Below, piece by piece: positions 1-9,638 of a stretch of 64,000 bases of DNA. The position numbers and the translations under genes are program-made. The DNA comes from an uncultured Hyphomicrobiales bacterium. Its GTDB lineage: Bacteria > Pseudomonadota > Alphaproteobacteria > Rhizobiales > Beijerinckiaceae. Positions within the stretch are counted from its first letter, which is position 1. Each line of letters opens with the position of its first letter. Below the pieces are notes generated by a model. The model had not been told where the DNA came from. It saw only the letters and a list, made by a program, of their open reading frames with translations, and did not search any database. The stretch is taken from NCBI GenBank assembly GCA_903884435.1, contig CAISEY010000343.1, positions 1 through 64,000 of the forward strand, written 5' to 3'.

Positions 1-1141
1 AGGGCAGCGTGGTGATCGACGAGGGCGGATCGAAATCCCAATGCGGCCAGTCGGACGCGTAAAGCAATTGCGTCTCGGCCTTCATTTTCTCCATGGTCGA
101 CTGGAGAAGCTTCATGTCCGTGCGCTCCAGCGGCTGGCTCGAATAGAACATCTCCTGCATGTATTCGCTCGGCAGGCGCTTGAGGCCTGGCGCCTCGCTG
201 GGGCGCATGAGCACTTCATGGTCGAGGCGCTGCATGATGTAGGGCACCCACGCGAGGCCGCTCTCGATCCAGATCAGCTTCAGTTTCGGGAAACGTTCCG
301 GCAGCGCGTTGACGACCCAGTTCGTCAGATGGATCAGGTTGAAATGCACGAAGGAGAGCGCGTGCATGGAGAGAAAGCGGTTGAGCTGGGTGAAGGACTG
401 GTCCTGCCAGATGATGCCCGAATGGAACGACAGCGGCTTGCCGGTTTCCTCGATCATCCGGTAGAGCCTCATGTAGGTGTTGTGCCAGATCGGCTTGAAA
501 CGCACCGAGCAGATGGTGAAGCCGACAATCTGCGGATGGTTGCCATATTCGCGCACGACGCGCTCGGCCTCCTCCGGCGTGTTGAAGGGCAGATAGGCGA
601 AGCCGATGAGCCGCTTGTCGAGCGGGAAAATCATCTCGGTGAGCCAGCGCATGTAGGCGCGGCCGAGATAGACCTCGACGTCCTCCATGGCGTTGAGCCC
701 GAGATTGAGCATCGCGGTGGGAAAAATCACCTGATAGTCGCAGCCCATGGCGTCCATGCTGCGTCGCATGATTTCGGTGAAGGACTCGCCGGGCTTGTCG
801 AAGCCGGGCGTTTTCTCGCGCGGTCCGTCCTGATGGGCGACGCGCCCGTCCATGCCCTGCAACGCGAGGCCAGGCGCGGCGGGCACCAGCGGGTTGTTGA
901 CGCCGCGCTTCTGCATGAGCTCCGCCGTGTTCTTCAACACGTCGTTTTCCATGAATTGCAGGATTTCAGGCCAGAATCGACCTTCCTGAATGTGCGCGTC
1001 CACGTCGACGATGAGATCGTAATCGTCGTACTGGCGCTTTTGTTGTTTCGTCGCGGCGTAAAGATAGTCGCGCGTGTCGGTTTCCGCAGTGAGTTCGGGA
1101 AGCTTTCGCACGCTGGCGGGGATTTTCAATTCATCGGGCAT
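1..1141 (-). CDS. Amidohydrolase family (amidohydrolase_2 / ACMSD-like) metal-dependent hydrolase, C-terminus truncated by window start
   Basis: Minus-strand reading from ATG at 1141 is open to the window edge: MPDELKIPASVRKLPELTAETDTRDYLYAATKQQKRQYDDYDLIVDVDAHIQEGRFWPEI...MGCDYQVIFPTAML...LIWIESGLAWVPYIMQRLDHE...LLYASDWPHWDFD. It is absent from the ORF track because it runs off the edge. Confidence 0.85.
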   Translation of the reverse strand, partial: MPDELKIPASVRKLPELTAETDTRDYLYAATKQQKRQYDDYDLIVDVDAHIQEGRFWPEILQFMENDVLKNTAELMQKRGVNNPLVPAAPGLALQGMDGRVAHQDGPREKTPGFDKPGESFTEIMRRSMDAMGCDYQVIFPTAMLNLGLNAMEDVEVYLGRAYMRWLTEMIFPLDKRLIGFAYLPFNTPEEAERVVREYGNHPQIVGFTICSVRFKPIWHNTYMRLYRMIEETGKPLSFHSGIIWQDQSFTQLNRFLSMHALSFVHFNLIHLTNWVVNALPERFPKLKLIWIESGLAWVPYIMQRLDHEVLMRPSEAPGLKRLPSEYMQEMFYSSQPLERTDMKLLQSTMEKMKAETQLLYASDWPHWDFDPPSSITTLP

Positions 1142-1177
1142 GATCGGGCTCCGGACTGGAGAAGGACGGGACGGCTG

Positions 1178-1552
1178 TCAGGCGCCGCGGATCGTCGCGT
1201 AGACATCGCCGTTCTCGACGCGCAGTTTCACGCCGCGCAGGCGGACTTCGCTTTTCGCGGGATGGCGGCCGGTGCGAATGTCGAATTCAAAGCCATGCCA
1301 CGGGCAGGCGACGTTCATGTGCGTCTTCGAAAATTCACGACCGCGACCGGTGCGGTCCTCGTTCACCGCCTCGTCGGTGCGCGCGATCAGCTTGCCCTGG
1401 CACGCGGGGCCATCGAGATGCGGACACCGGTTCTCCCACGCGAAAAACTCGCCGCCGACGTGGAAGACTCCGAATTCGAATCCGTCGATCTCGAAAACCT
1501 GCTTGCCCGGATCCGCGAAGGACTCCACGCGGGCGACCTTTATTTCCGCCAT
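1178..1552 (-). CDS. Rieske [2Fe-2S] ferredoxin-type protein
   Basis: CPHLDGPACQGK...CPWHGFEFD matches the Rieske C-x-H / C-x2-H motifs; 124 aa; lies upstream of the amidohydrolase on the same strand. Confidence 0.9.
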   Translation of the reverse strand: MAEIKVARVESFADPGKQVFEIDGFEFGVFHVGGEFFAWENRCPHLDGPACQGKLIARTDEAVNEDRTGRGREFSKTHMNVACPWHGFEFDIRTGRHPAKSEVRLRGVKLRVENGDVYATIRGA

Positions 1553-1698
1553 GCTTCACTCCCCCGATGCCCCGCGCGCGGGACTGATTTTCGTGGAAGC
1601 TAGCGCGGCGAAGGCCGCCTTGGCAAGAGACGCGCGCGATTGACGAAGCGACGCGCGCTGCTACGCTGCGTGAAAAGAACACACGCGGAGGGCACCCC

Positions 1699-2745
1699 AT
1701 GCACCGACAAATCGCGCGTCCTTTCACGCGCCGGGCGCTCGTCGCCGGCGCCGCCGCCGGCCTCGCCGCGCCGGCCCTCGCGCAACAACTCGAAGCCGTG
1801 TCGCTCGGCATCGTCAATTCCGTCACCGACGTTGGATTCATGGTGGCGGACAAGCGCGGCTACTTTCGCGAGGAAGGGCTCGAGGTGAAATTCATCGAGT
1901 TCGATTCCGCCGCGCGCATGATCGCGCCGATGGCGTCGGGCGAGCTCAACGTCGGCAGCGGCGGCGTCTCCGCGGGCCTCTACAACGCCGTGGCCCGCGG
2001 CCTCGGCATCAAGATCGTCGCCGGCAAGAACCAGACGCCGCCTGGACGCTCGAGCCAGAAACTGCTGATGCGCAAGGATTTCCTGGATAGCGGCCGCTAC
2101 AGGACACTGGCCGACCTCAAGGGCATGAAGATCGCCAACGGCGCCGCGGGAAGTTCGGCGACGGCGCTGCTCGTGAAAATCCTCGACAAGGGCGGCCTGT
2201 CGATGAAGGACATCCAGGAAGTCTACATGAACTTCACGCAGCAGATCATCGCGCTGGAAAACCGGGCGGTGGACGCGGCGCTGACCGCCGAGCCGCAGGC
2301 GACGGAATCGATCCGCCGCGGCGCGGCGAGCATTCTCGCGGATTATGAAATCTACCCCGACCACCAGATTTCCGGCGTGCTCTATTCCGCCGATTTCATG
2401 AAGAACCGCCGCGACGCCGGCGTGCGTTTCCTGCGCGCCTTTCTGCGCGGCGTGCGCGATCACGAGGACGCGCTCGTCGATGGAAAAATGATCGGGCCCG
2501 GCGCCGACAAGATCATCGACATCCTGGTGGAATACGGCCCCATCAAGAATGGCGACGTCTATCGCTCGTTCGTGCTCGCGCAATGTCCGCCCAACGGCGA
2601 AAACAGCATCGCGAGCCTGAGCGAGGATCTCGCGATTTTCAGGCGTCTCGGCATCATCGAGGGCGACGTGAGCGTCGAGAAGGCGGTCGATGGAAGCTTC
2701 GTGGAGGCGGCGCTGAAGAGCATCGGACGCTACGTCCGCAAGTAG
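1699..2745 (+). CDS. ABC transporter substrate-binding protein (NMT1/SsuA-like)
   Basis: Signal peptide (FTRRALVAGAAAGLAAPALAQ) followed by an NMT1-like fold sequence (GIVNSVTDVGFMVADKRGYFREEGLEVKFIEF). Confidence 0.85.
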   Translation: MHRQIARPFTRRALVAGAAAGLAAPALAQQLEAVSLGIVNSVTDVGFMVADKRGYFREEGLEVKFIEFDSAARMIAPMASGELNVGSGGVSAGLYNAVARGLGIKIVAGKNQTPPGRSSQKLLMRKDFLDSGRYRTLADLKGMKIANGAAGSSATALLVKILDKGGLSMKDIQEVYMNFTQQIIALENRAVDAALTAEPQATESIRRGAASILADYEIYPDHQISGVLYSADFMKNRRDAGVRFLRAFLRGVRDHEDALVDGKMIGPGADKIIDILVEYGPIKNGDVYRSFVLAQCPPNGENSIASLSEDLAIFRRLGIIEGDVSVEKAVDGSFVEAALKSIGRYVRK

Positions 2746-2763
2746 GCGCCCCGTGCCGCGATG

Positions 2764-2792
2764 TTGACACCCGCGTTCCCGGTTGTTCTAGT
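2764..2792 (+). promoter_or_regulatory. Candidate sigma70-type promoter: TTGACA - 17 nt - TCTAGT
   Basis: Perfect -35 hexamer at 2764-2769, 17-nt spacer, weak -10 at 2787-2792, just before the GGAGGAG at 2808 and ATG at 2818. Confidence 0.35.
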
Positions 2793-2817
2793 CGGAGCAA
2801 CAAGCATGGAGGAGACG

Positions 2818-3909
2818 ATGGTCGCCACGGTAGCGATGCGCACGAAATTGTGCGACCTGCTTGGCGTCGACGCGCCGGTCATCAACGCGCCCATGAGCGA
2901 GGAGGCGGGACCGGAACTCGCCATCGCGGTTTCGCGAGCGGGCGGTCTCGGCATGCTCGGACATGGCGTGACGGACCTCGATCAGGTGCGCGAACACATC
3001 CGCGCGGTGAAGGCGGCGACGGACAGGCCGTTCGGCGTCGGGCTTTTGTTTCCGCTGGGCGACGCGCCCCCGAAGGCGACGCGCGAGGAGCCCGTCGAGG
3101 TCGCGGCCAGACCGATTCCGGCCTTTCTCGATCATCTCGTGGGGCCCGAGGGGTTGCCCGCGACCGTGAGCAACCGGCGCCAGGCGCTCGAGGTCGCCGA
3201 CCAGCGTCTCGACATCGCCATCGAGGAAGGCGTGAAAATTCTCACCTGCGGGCTTGGCGCGCCCGACCGCGTGATCCGGCGCGCGAAGGCCGCCGGCGTC
3301 TTCGTCATCGCGCTCGTCGGCAGCGTGCGCGCGGCGCGGGACGCGGAGGCGCGCGGCGTCGACGCGATCATCGCGCAGGGGCACGAGGCCGGCGGCCACA
3401 CGGGCCGCACGTCGACGCTCGTGCTCGTGCCGAAGGTCGTCGCCTCGGTCACGGTGCCCGTGATCGCCGCGGGCGGGATCGCGGACGGACGCGCGATGGC
3501 GGCGATGCTGCTGCTGGGCGCGCAGGGCGTGCTCGTCGGCACGCGCTTTCTCGCGACGCCCGAGGCGCGCACGGCGCCATCGCACAAACAGGCCATCGTC
3601 GACATGCGCGACGACGACACGATCATTTCGCGCTGCTTCACGGGCAAGCCGGCGCGCGTCATCCGCAACGCCTTCATCGACGCGTGGCGCGGCCACGAGT
3701 CCGAAATCCTGCCCATGCCCGCGCAGATGGACCTCGTGCGCGCGCTCGTCGAGCCGGCGAAGAAACAGGGACGCCTCGACGCCGCGAACTGGCCGACGGG
3801 CCAGGGCGCGGTGAACGTGAAACGGATCATGCCGGCCGCGGAGGTCGTGAACGAGTTGCTGGCGGAGGCGCGCGAGGCCTTCGCGCGCGGCGCGGCCATG
3901 GCGCGCTGA
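2818..3909 (+). CDS. Nitronate monooxygenase / 2-nitropropane dioxygenase-like FMN protein
   Basis: VDAPVINAPMSEEAGPELAIAVSRAGGLGMLG, QGHEAGGHTGR and VIAAGGIADGRAMAAMLLLGAQGVLVGTRFLAT are typical NMO motifs. The 2818 start is chosen from promoter/RBS context; 2806 is possible. Confidence 0.88.
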   Translation: MVATVAMRTKLCDLLGVDAPVINAPMSEEAGPELAIAVSRAGGLGMLGHGVTDLDQVREHIRAVKAATDRPFGVGLLFPLGDAPPKATREEPVEVAARPIPAFLDHLVGPEGLPATVSNRRQALEVADQRLDIAIEEGVKILTCGLGAPDRVIRRAKAAGVFVIALVGSVRAARDAEARGVDAIIAQGHEAGGHTGRTSTLVLVPKVVASVTVPVIAAGGIADGRAMAAMLLLGAQGVLVGTRFLATPEARTAPSHKQAIVDMRDDDTIISRCFTGKPARVIRNAFIDAWRGHESEILPMPAQMDLVRALVEPAKKQGRLDAANWPTGQGAVNVKRIMPAAEVVNELLAEAREAFARGAAMAR

Positions 3910-3941
3910 CGCGCCGGACACTTTCAGGAGGAACGGACATC

Positions 3942-4796
3942 ATGGACATGAACGTGGCGAAGATGGCGCGGGACGCGGACCATCAGGTTGTCGTCGAATT
4001 CGAGGATCGCATCGCGTGGGTGCGGATCAACCGGCCCGAGAAGCGCAACGCGATCTCGCCGGCGCTCGCCGCGAAAATGTCGGAGACGCTCGACGCGCTC
4101 GAGACCGACGACCGCTGCGCCGTCGTCGTCATCACCGGCACGGGCGCGGCGTTTCACGCGGGCATGGACCTGAAGGAATTCTTCCGCGCCACGGACAGCA
4201 TGCCCGCCGACGCGCGCCGGCGCCTGTCGGAAATCAACTCCGACTGGCAATGGCGCCGCCTGCTCTATTTCGCCAAGCCCACCATCGCCATGGTCAACGG
4301 CTATTGCTTCGGCGGCGGCCTCAATCCGGTCTGCGCCTGCGACATCGCCATCGCGGCGGAGGAAGCGACGTTCGGCGTCTCGGAAGTGAACTGGGGAATC
4401 GTGCCCGCCGGCAACGTGCTCAAGTTGCTGTCGTGGGTTCTCTCGCCGCGCGACGGCATGTGGGTCGCGATGTCCGGCGAGCCCTTCGACGGCAAGAAGG
4501 CCGCGGAAATCCGGCTCGTCAACGAGGCGGTGCCCCTCGCGAAATTGCGCGAGCGCGTGCGCGAGATCGCGTTGAGCTTCGTAGGAAAGAACCCCTACGC
4601 GGTGCGCGCGACGAAACACGCGTTCCACCGCGTGCGCGACATGAACTTCGAGGATTCCGAGGATTATCTCTTCGCGAAGCTCGCGGAATCGCGCTTTCAG
4701 GATCCGGAAAAGGGCCGCGACAAGGGCATGTCGCAATTCCTCGACGAGAAGTCCTACCGGCCAGGCCTTGGCGCCTACAAACGCGAACCGAAATAG
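3942..4796 (+). CDS. p-Hydroxycinnamoyl-CoA hydratase/lyase (feruloyl-CoA hydratase/lyase-like, crotonase fold), copy 1
   Basis: VRINRPEKRNAISP, GMDLKEFF, PTIAMVNGYCFGGG, KGMSQFLDEKSYRPGLGAYKRE. Confidence 0.85.
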   Translation: MDMNVAKMARDADHQVVVEFEDRIAWVRINRPEKRNAISPALAAKMSETLDALETDDRCAVVVITGTGAAFHAGMDLKEFFRATDSMPADARRRLSEINSDWQWRRLLYFAKPTIAMVNGYCFGGGLNPVCACDIAIAAEEATFGVSEVNWGIVPAGNVLKLLSWVLSPRDGMWVAMSGEPFDGKKAAEIRLVNEAVPLAKLRERVREIALSFVGKNPYAVRATKHAFHRVRDMNFEDSEDYLFAKLAESRFQDPEKGRDKGMSQFLDEKSYRPGLGAYKREPK

Positions 4797-4806
4797 GCGG
4801 CGGACG

Positions 4807-6999
4807 ATGGATCTCGCGCGTTCCCGGGCCGGGGTCGAGGCGCTGCTCAATCCGAGCAATGTCGCGCTCGTCGGCGCCAGCGACCGTCCCGGAAGCTGGG
4901 CGGCGCGCACCTGGCACAGCCTGCACAAATACAAGTTCCCCGGAAACGTCTTTCCGGTGAACCCGGGCCGGGAAACGCTGCTGGGCGCGCGTTGCTATCC
5001 CGACCTCGCGTCGCTGCCGGAAGCGCCGGATCACCTCGTCGTCGTCGTGCCCGCCAAAGCGGTCGCGGCGACGTTGCGGGCTGGCGCGAAGGCCGGCGCG
5101 CGCAGCGCGACGATCCTCGCCTCCGGCTTCGAGGAAGCGAAGACGGACGAGGGCCGCGCGCTCGCCGCCGACCTCGCGCGCGCCATCGCCGAAACGGGGC
5201 TCGCGGTTTCAGGGCCGAACTGCCTCGGCAACATTTGCGCGCGAAGCAAGCTCGCGACGCTGAGCCAGGACGGCGAACTGTCGATGCGGGAGGGGCCCGT
5301 CGCGCTCGTCGGACAAAGCGGCGGCGTCGCGATTTTCGTCAATCGCGCCTTGCAGGACCGCGGGCTCGAAGCGGGCTACATCGTGTCCACCGGCAACGAG
5401 ACCGGACTGACGACAGCGGACTACCTCGCCTATTTCGCGACGGAGCCGGCGATCCGGGTCGTGCTCTGTTATTGCGAGGGCGTGAAGGACATCGCGACGT
5501 TCCGCGCCGCCTGCGAGGCGTTGCGCGCCGCCGGCAAGTCCGTCGTCATGTTCAAGTCGGGCCAGTCCGACGCGGGTCGCGAGGCGGCGCTGGCGCACAC
5601 CGGCTCGCTCGCCGGAAGCATCGAGGCCTTCGACGCGCTCGCGGCGGACCTTGGCGTCATCCGCGTCGACAGTTTCGACGACGCCATCGAAGTCACCGAA
5701 ATTCTCGTCCACTCGCGCGCGCCGGCGGGCCGTCGGCTCGGCGCGCTGTCCCTGTCGGGCGCCTATTGCGGCATGCTCGTCGACGCCGCCGCGCGGCACG
5801 GCATGACCTTTCCGCCGCTGGCGGAGGCGACCAACGCGAAACTGCGCGCGCTGCTCTCGGTTGGCGCCAGCTTCGGCAATCCGCTCGACGGCGGCTTTGG
5901 CGTGCTGACCAGCGAGGACACCTACGCCGCCTGCGTCGAAATCCTGGAAGGCGATCCGGGCGTCGACGCGCTCGTCATTCAGGAGGAATTGCCGCGCGAG
6001 CCGGGCGCGGACCGGCGCGGCGAACGCTATTTGAAGCGCGTCGAGCAATTCGTCGCGACGAAGGCGACGAAACCGGTCTTCCACACGACGATTTTATCGC
6101 ACGGGCAGAACGACCACAGCCGGGCGCTGCGGCGGGAACTGCCGCGTCTGACCTTTCTGCAAGAGGGAGGGAAATCGCTTCGCGCGCTCGATCTCGTCGT
6201 CTCCCGCGACGAACGCGAACGGCTGGCGGAGCCCGACGGCGCGGGCGCCATGACGCCGGAACAGGTCGCGCTCGCAGAGTCGCTGCGCCAGCGGGCGAAA
6301 GCCGGCGGCGGCGCGCCCGTCGCGCTCAACGAAGTCGATTCGAAAGCGCTGCTTCGCGCCTGGGGGATCGCGGCGGCGCGCGAGGAAATCGCCCGCGACG
6401 CGGCGGACGCCGTCGCGATCGCGAAGCGGATCGGCTTTCCCGTCGTGCTGAAGGCGGTTTCGGCGGATCTGTTGCACAAGTCCGACGTGGGAGGCGTGCA
6501 ATTGAATCTCGCGACGCCCGACGAAGTCGCGGCGGCCTGGCGCAAGATCGCGGACAATCTCGCGCGTCACGGATTCGCGGGCAAGCTCGATGGCATGCTC
6601 GTCGGTGAATTCGTGCGCGGCGGAATTGAACTCGTGCTTGGCGTGCATCACGATCCCGAGGCTGGCCCGACGGTTCTGTTTGGAAGCGGCGGCGTGTTGC
6701 TCGAACTCGTGAAGGACGTGGCCTTCGCGGCGCCGCCGGTCGGCGCGCGCAAGGCGGCGGCGCTGGTGGCGCGGACGCGCGCGGGGCAATTGCTGCGCGG
6801 CTATCGCGGCGGCGACGCGCACGACATCGCCGCCATCGAGGCCGCGGTGACGAACATCGGGCGGCTCGCGCGCGATCTCGGCGACGTGATCGAATCCATC
6901 GACGTCAATCCCTTCGTGTCGCGCCCCGGCGGCGGATGCGTCGCCCTCGACGCGCTGGCGATCCTGCGCGACCGCGTCTCCGGGAGGCCCGCGCGATGA
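4807..6999 (+). CDS. Acetate--CoA ligase family protein (ADP-forming, CoA-binding + ATP-grasp), copy 1
   Basis: NVALVGASDRPGSWAART, GPNCLGN, VGQSGGVA, and C-terminal ATP-grasp IGFPVVLKAVSADLLHKSDVGGVQLNL. Start at ATG 4807. Confidence 0.9.
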   Translation: MDLARSRAGVEALLNPSNVALVGASDRPGSWAARTWHSLHKYKFPGNVFPVNPGRETLLGARCYPDLASLPEAPDHLVVVVPAKAVAATLRAGAKAGARSATILASGFEEAKTDEGRALAADLARAIAETGLAVSGPNCLGNICARSKLATLSQDGELSMREGPVALVGQSGGVAIFVNRALQDRGLEAGYIVSTGNETGLTTADYLAYFATEPAIRVVLCYCEGVKDIATFRAACEALRAAGKSVVMFKSGQSDAGREAALAHTGSLAGSIEAFDALAADLGVIRVDSFDDAIEVTEILVHSRAPAGRRLGALSLSGAYCGMLVDAAARHGMTFPPLAEATNAKLRALLSVGASFGNPLDGGFGVLTSEDTYAACVEILEGDPGVDALVIQEELPREPGADRRGERYLKRVEQFVATKATKPVFHTTILSHGQNDHSRALRRELPRLTFLQEGGKSLRALDLVVSRDERERLAEPDGAGAMTPEQVALAESLRQRAKAGGGAPVALNEVDSKALLRAWGIAAAREEIARDAADAVAIAKRIGFPVVLKAVSADLLHKSDVGGVQLNLATPDEVAAAWRKIADNLARHGFAGKLDGMLVGEFVRGGIELVLGVHHDPEAGPTVLFGSGGVLLELVKDVAFAAPPVGARKAAALVARTRAGQLLRGYRGGDAHDIAAIEAAVTNIGRLARDLGDVIESIDVNPFVSRPGGGCVALDALAILRDRVSGRPAR

Positions 7000-8168
7000 C
7001 GACCTTCGATCTCACGCAAGACCAGCGCGCGTTGCGCGACGCCGCGCGCACGTTCGCCCGCGAGGTCATCCGACCGACGGCGCTGGAGGTGGAAAAGGCC
7101 GGCGGCGTCGTGCCGGCCGACCTGATCCGGCGCATGGCGGGCCTCGGCCTCACGGGTCTCGACATTCCCCGGGAATTCGGCGGACAGGGATTCGACGCGC
7201 TGACGTCGGCGATTCTCGTCGAGGAAATCGCCTGCGGGTGGTTTTCCGCGGCGACCTACGCCGTCAACATGGCGGTGCGGCCCATCGTGCAGGCGGGCAC
7301 GCGCGCGCAAAAGGAAAAATTCGTGCCCGGACTGTGCCGCGGCGATCTCTTCGCGGCTTTCGCGCTCACCGAGCCGGAAACCGGCTCCGACGCGGCTTCC
7401 GTGCGCACGCGAGCGGTCCGCGACGGCGATTCCTGGGTCGTCAACGGCGCGAAGATTTACATCACCAACGGGGCGCGCGCCGATGTCGTGGTGGTTTTCG
7501 CGCGCACGTCCGACGAGGGACGCGGCAAGGGACTGACGCTGTTTCTCGTCGAACAGGGCGCGCCCGGCTTTTCCGTCGGTCAGCGATTCCGCACGCTGGC
7601 GCACGAGGCGAACCCGATCGCGGAACTGATCTTCGACAATTGCCGCGTCCCCGCCGAAAACATGCTCGGCGTCGAAGGCGAGGCCTTCGCCTACATGCAG
7701 AGGGATTTCGCGCAGACGCGCGCGATCTACGGCGCGCGCTGCGTCGGCGTCGCGCAGGCGGCGATGGATTACGCCTTGCAACACGCCGTGCGGCGCAAGC
7801 AGTTCGGGCAGGCCATCGCGAGTTTCCAGGGCATCCGCTTCAAGGTCGCGGACGTCCTGACGAAAATCGAGGCGGCGCGGGCGCTGACATACCGCGCCTG
7901 CGCGCTTGTCGACGCGGGGTCCGCCGAGGCGCAGGTCGCTGCCTCCATGGCGAAGAATTTCGCCAGCGACGTCGCCGTCGACGCGACCGCGGAGGCCATC
8001 CAGATCATGGGCGGCCACGGATTCATGCGCGATCACCCGGTCGAGCGTTTCTATCGCGAGGCCAAGCTGTTCGAGCTGGGCGACGGCACGCAGGAAGTGC
8101 TGCGGCTGCTCGTGTCGCGCGACGCCAACAAGAAGGCCGAAAGCGGAGAGAGCGCGCGGCTCGACTGA
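6996..8168 (+). CDS. Acyl-CoA dehydrogenase, copy 1
   Basis: FALTEPETGSDAASVRT, GAKIYITNGARAD, QIMGGHGFMRDHPVERFYREAKLFELGDGTQEV. ATGA overlap with the preceding gene. Confidence 0.95.
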   Translation: MTTFDLTQDQRALRDAARTFAREVIRPTALEVEKAGGVVPADLIRRMAGLGLTGLDIPREFGGQGFDALTSAILVEEIACGWFSAATYAVNMAVRPIVQAGTRAQKEKFVPGLCRGDLFAAFALTEPETGSDAASVRTRAVRDGDSWVVNGAKIYITNGARADVVVVFARTSDEGRGKGLTLFLVEQGAPGFSVGQRFRTLAHEANPIAELIFDNCRVPAENMLGVEGEAFAYMQRDFAQTRAIYGARCVGVAQAAMDYALQHAVRRKQFGQAIASFQGIRFKVADVLTKIEAARALTYRACALVDAGSAEAQVAASMAKNFASDVAVDATAEAIQIMGGHGFMRDHPVERFYREAKLFELGDGTQEVLRLLVSRDANKKAESGESARLD

Positions 8169-8194
8169 CGACAGACGATCGATGGAGGGCAGCG

Positions 8195-9166
8195 ATGAGT
8201 GGACTCGCAAGAACCGGACGCCGCGGCTTTTTCACTCTGTGTCTGTCGCTCCTGACCATGTTCGGGATCGCGGCCACGGCGCGCGCGCAATCGAAGTTGC
8301 GCGTCGGCGTTTTGAAGATCGGCGGACAGACGAACGCGTGGGTCGCGCGGGAGCAGGGACTTTTCGGGAAGCGCGGGCTCGACGTGGACTTGACCTTCAT
8401 CCGCTCGGGGTCCGAGGGCGTCGCGGCGATGCAGGGCGGTTCGCTCGACATGATCATTTCAATTCCCGGCTTCGCGATCATCGGCAACGAGCGCGGCCTC
8501 GGCCTCGTCATGGTGTTGCAAAACCAGGTGGCGGCGAAAACGCCGCCGGACAGCGCGGCGCTGCTGGTGGGCGCGGATTCGGGGATCACGTCCCTCGCGC
8601 AACTCGCGGGCAAGCTCGTCGGCATCAACGCGTTGCACGCGCAGGAGGTCGTGTCGGCGCAGCACCTCATCCGCAAGGCGGGCGTGCCGCGCGACCAGAT
8701 CAAATATATCGAGACGCCCTACGCGGCGATGGGGGAGGCGCTGAAACGCGGCGATGTCGCGGCCATCGTGCCCGTCGAGCCCTTCGTGACGACGACGCTG
8801 CAACGCGGCATCGGCAAGGTGGCGGCCTGGGCCTACAACGAGGCGGTTCCGGAGCAGCCGACGGGGGCCTATTTCGCCAAGCGCGCCTGGGCGGAAGCGA
8901 ACCGCAAATCGCTGGCGCTCTATCGCGAGGCCATAGACGAGGCGAACGCGTGGCTGCTGTCGGACACGACGCGCGCGCGCGCCGCCGTGTCGCAATTCAC
9001 GGGTCTCGCGCCGGAACTCGTGGCGGCCATGCCGCTCATTCCATGGTCGACGAAAGTGGACGCGTCGAAATGGGCGGCCCTCGTGAGCCTGCTCAGGGAG
9101 GAAGGCGAAATCGAGAAGGACCAGAAGCCCGAGGATTTCATCCTCGAACTCGAACCCGCGAAATAG
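8195..9166 (+). CDS. ABC transporter substrate-binding protein (NMT1/SsuA-like)
   Basis: Signal peptide, then KLRVGVLKIGGQTNAWVAREQGLFGKRGLDVDLTFIRSGSEGVAAMQGGSLDM. Confidence 0.85.
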   Translation: MSGLARTGRRGFFTLCLSLLTMFGIAATARAQSKLRVGVLKIGGQTNAWVAREQGLFGKRGLDVDLTFIRSGSEGVAAMQGGSLDMIISIPGFAIIGNERGLGLVMVLQNQVAAKTPPDSAALLVGADSGITSLAQLAGKLVGINALHAQEVVSAQHLIRKAGVPRDQIKYIETPYAAMGEALKRGDVAAIVPVEPFVTTTLQRGIGKVAAWAYNEAVPEQPTGAYFAKRAWAEANRKSLALYREAIDEANAWLLSDTTRARAAVSQFTGLAPELVAAMPLIPWSTKVDASKWAALVSLLREEGEIEKDQKPEDFILELEPAK

Positions 9167-9178
9167 CCCACGCGGCGC

Positions 9179-9625
9179 TCAGCCGGTTCCCCAGCCGTTG
9201 CCGTGGCTCCAGCCTTCCGGGGCGGGTTCGGTTCCGTCGAAATCGAGTTCGACGTTGGCGCCGAACGGATCCTTGAAGAACATTTGCCAGACGCCGAAGG
9301 GATCGTTGAGCCGGCGCATGCGCCAGGGAACGTTCTTTTCCTTCAACATCGCGATGACGGCGTGCATCCCCGTGGCGCGGAAGGCCATGTGGTCGAGCAA
9401 GCCGGCGGTGTCGTCGGGCAATTCTTTCTTCTGGATGACGTGCAGGATCGGCTTGTCGCCCATGTAGAGCCAGAGGCCCGTGCCGCCGAGATCGGGCGGC
9501 CGCGGGCCGACGCGCAGGCCGATCATTTCGTAAAAGGCCTGCGTCTTCGCGTTGTCCGCGGTGATGACCGTGAAATGATCCATGCCGCGAAGGGCGAACC
9601 CCTGCGTACGCGCGCCTGCGTTCAT
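9179..9625 (-). CDS. VOC (glyoxalase/bleomycin-resistance fold) family protein
   Basis: MDHFTVITADNAKTQAFYEMIGLRVGPRP...DHMAFRATGM...FFKDPFGANVELDF. Confidence 0.88.
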   Translation of the reverse strand: MNAGARTQGFALRGMDHFTVITADNAKTQAFYEMIGLRVGPRPPDLGGTGLWLYMGDKPILHVIQKKELPDDTAGLLDHMAFRATGMHAVIAMLKEKNVPWRMRRLNDPFGVWQMFFKDPFGANVELDFDGTEPAPEGWSHGNGWGTG

Positions 9626-9638
9626 CGACGCCTCCCGT

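Noticed and set aside
41-1603. 520-aa plus-strand ORF in the track
   Set aside because: Antisense to a convincing amidohydrolase (1-1141, minus) and the Rieske protein (1178-1552, minus). It is Arg/His-rich low-complexity sequence typical of GC-rich shadow ORFs.
2583-4796. 737-aa ORF presented as one protein
   Set aside because: Only the part from ATG 3942 is a real gene (hydratase/lyase); the N-terminal part is an out-of-frame shadow of the SBP and nitronate monooxygenase genes.
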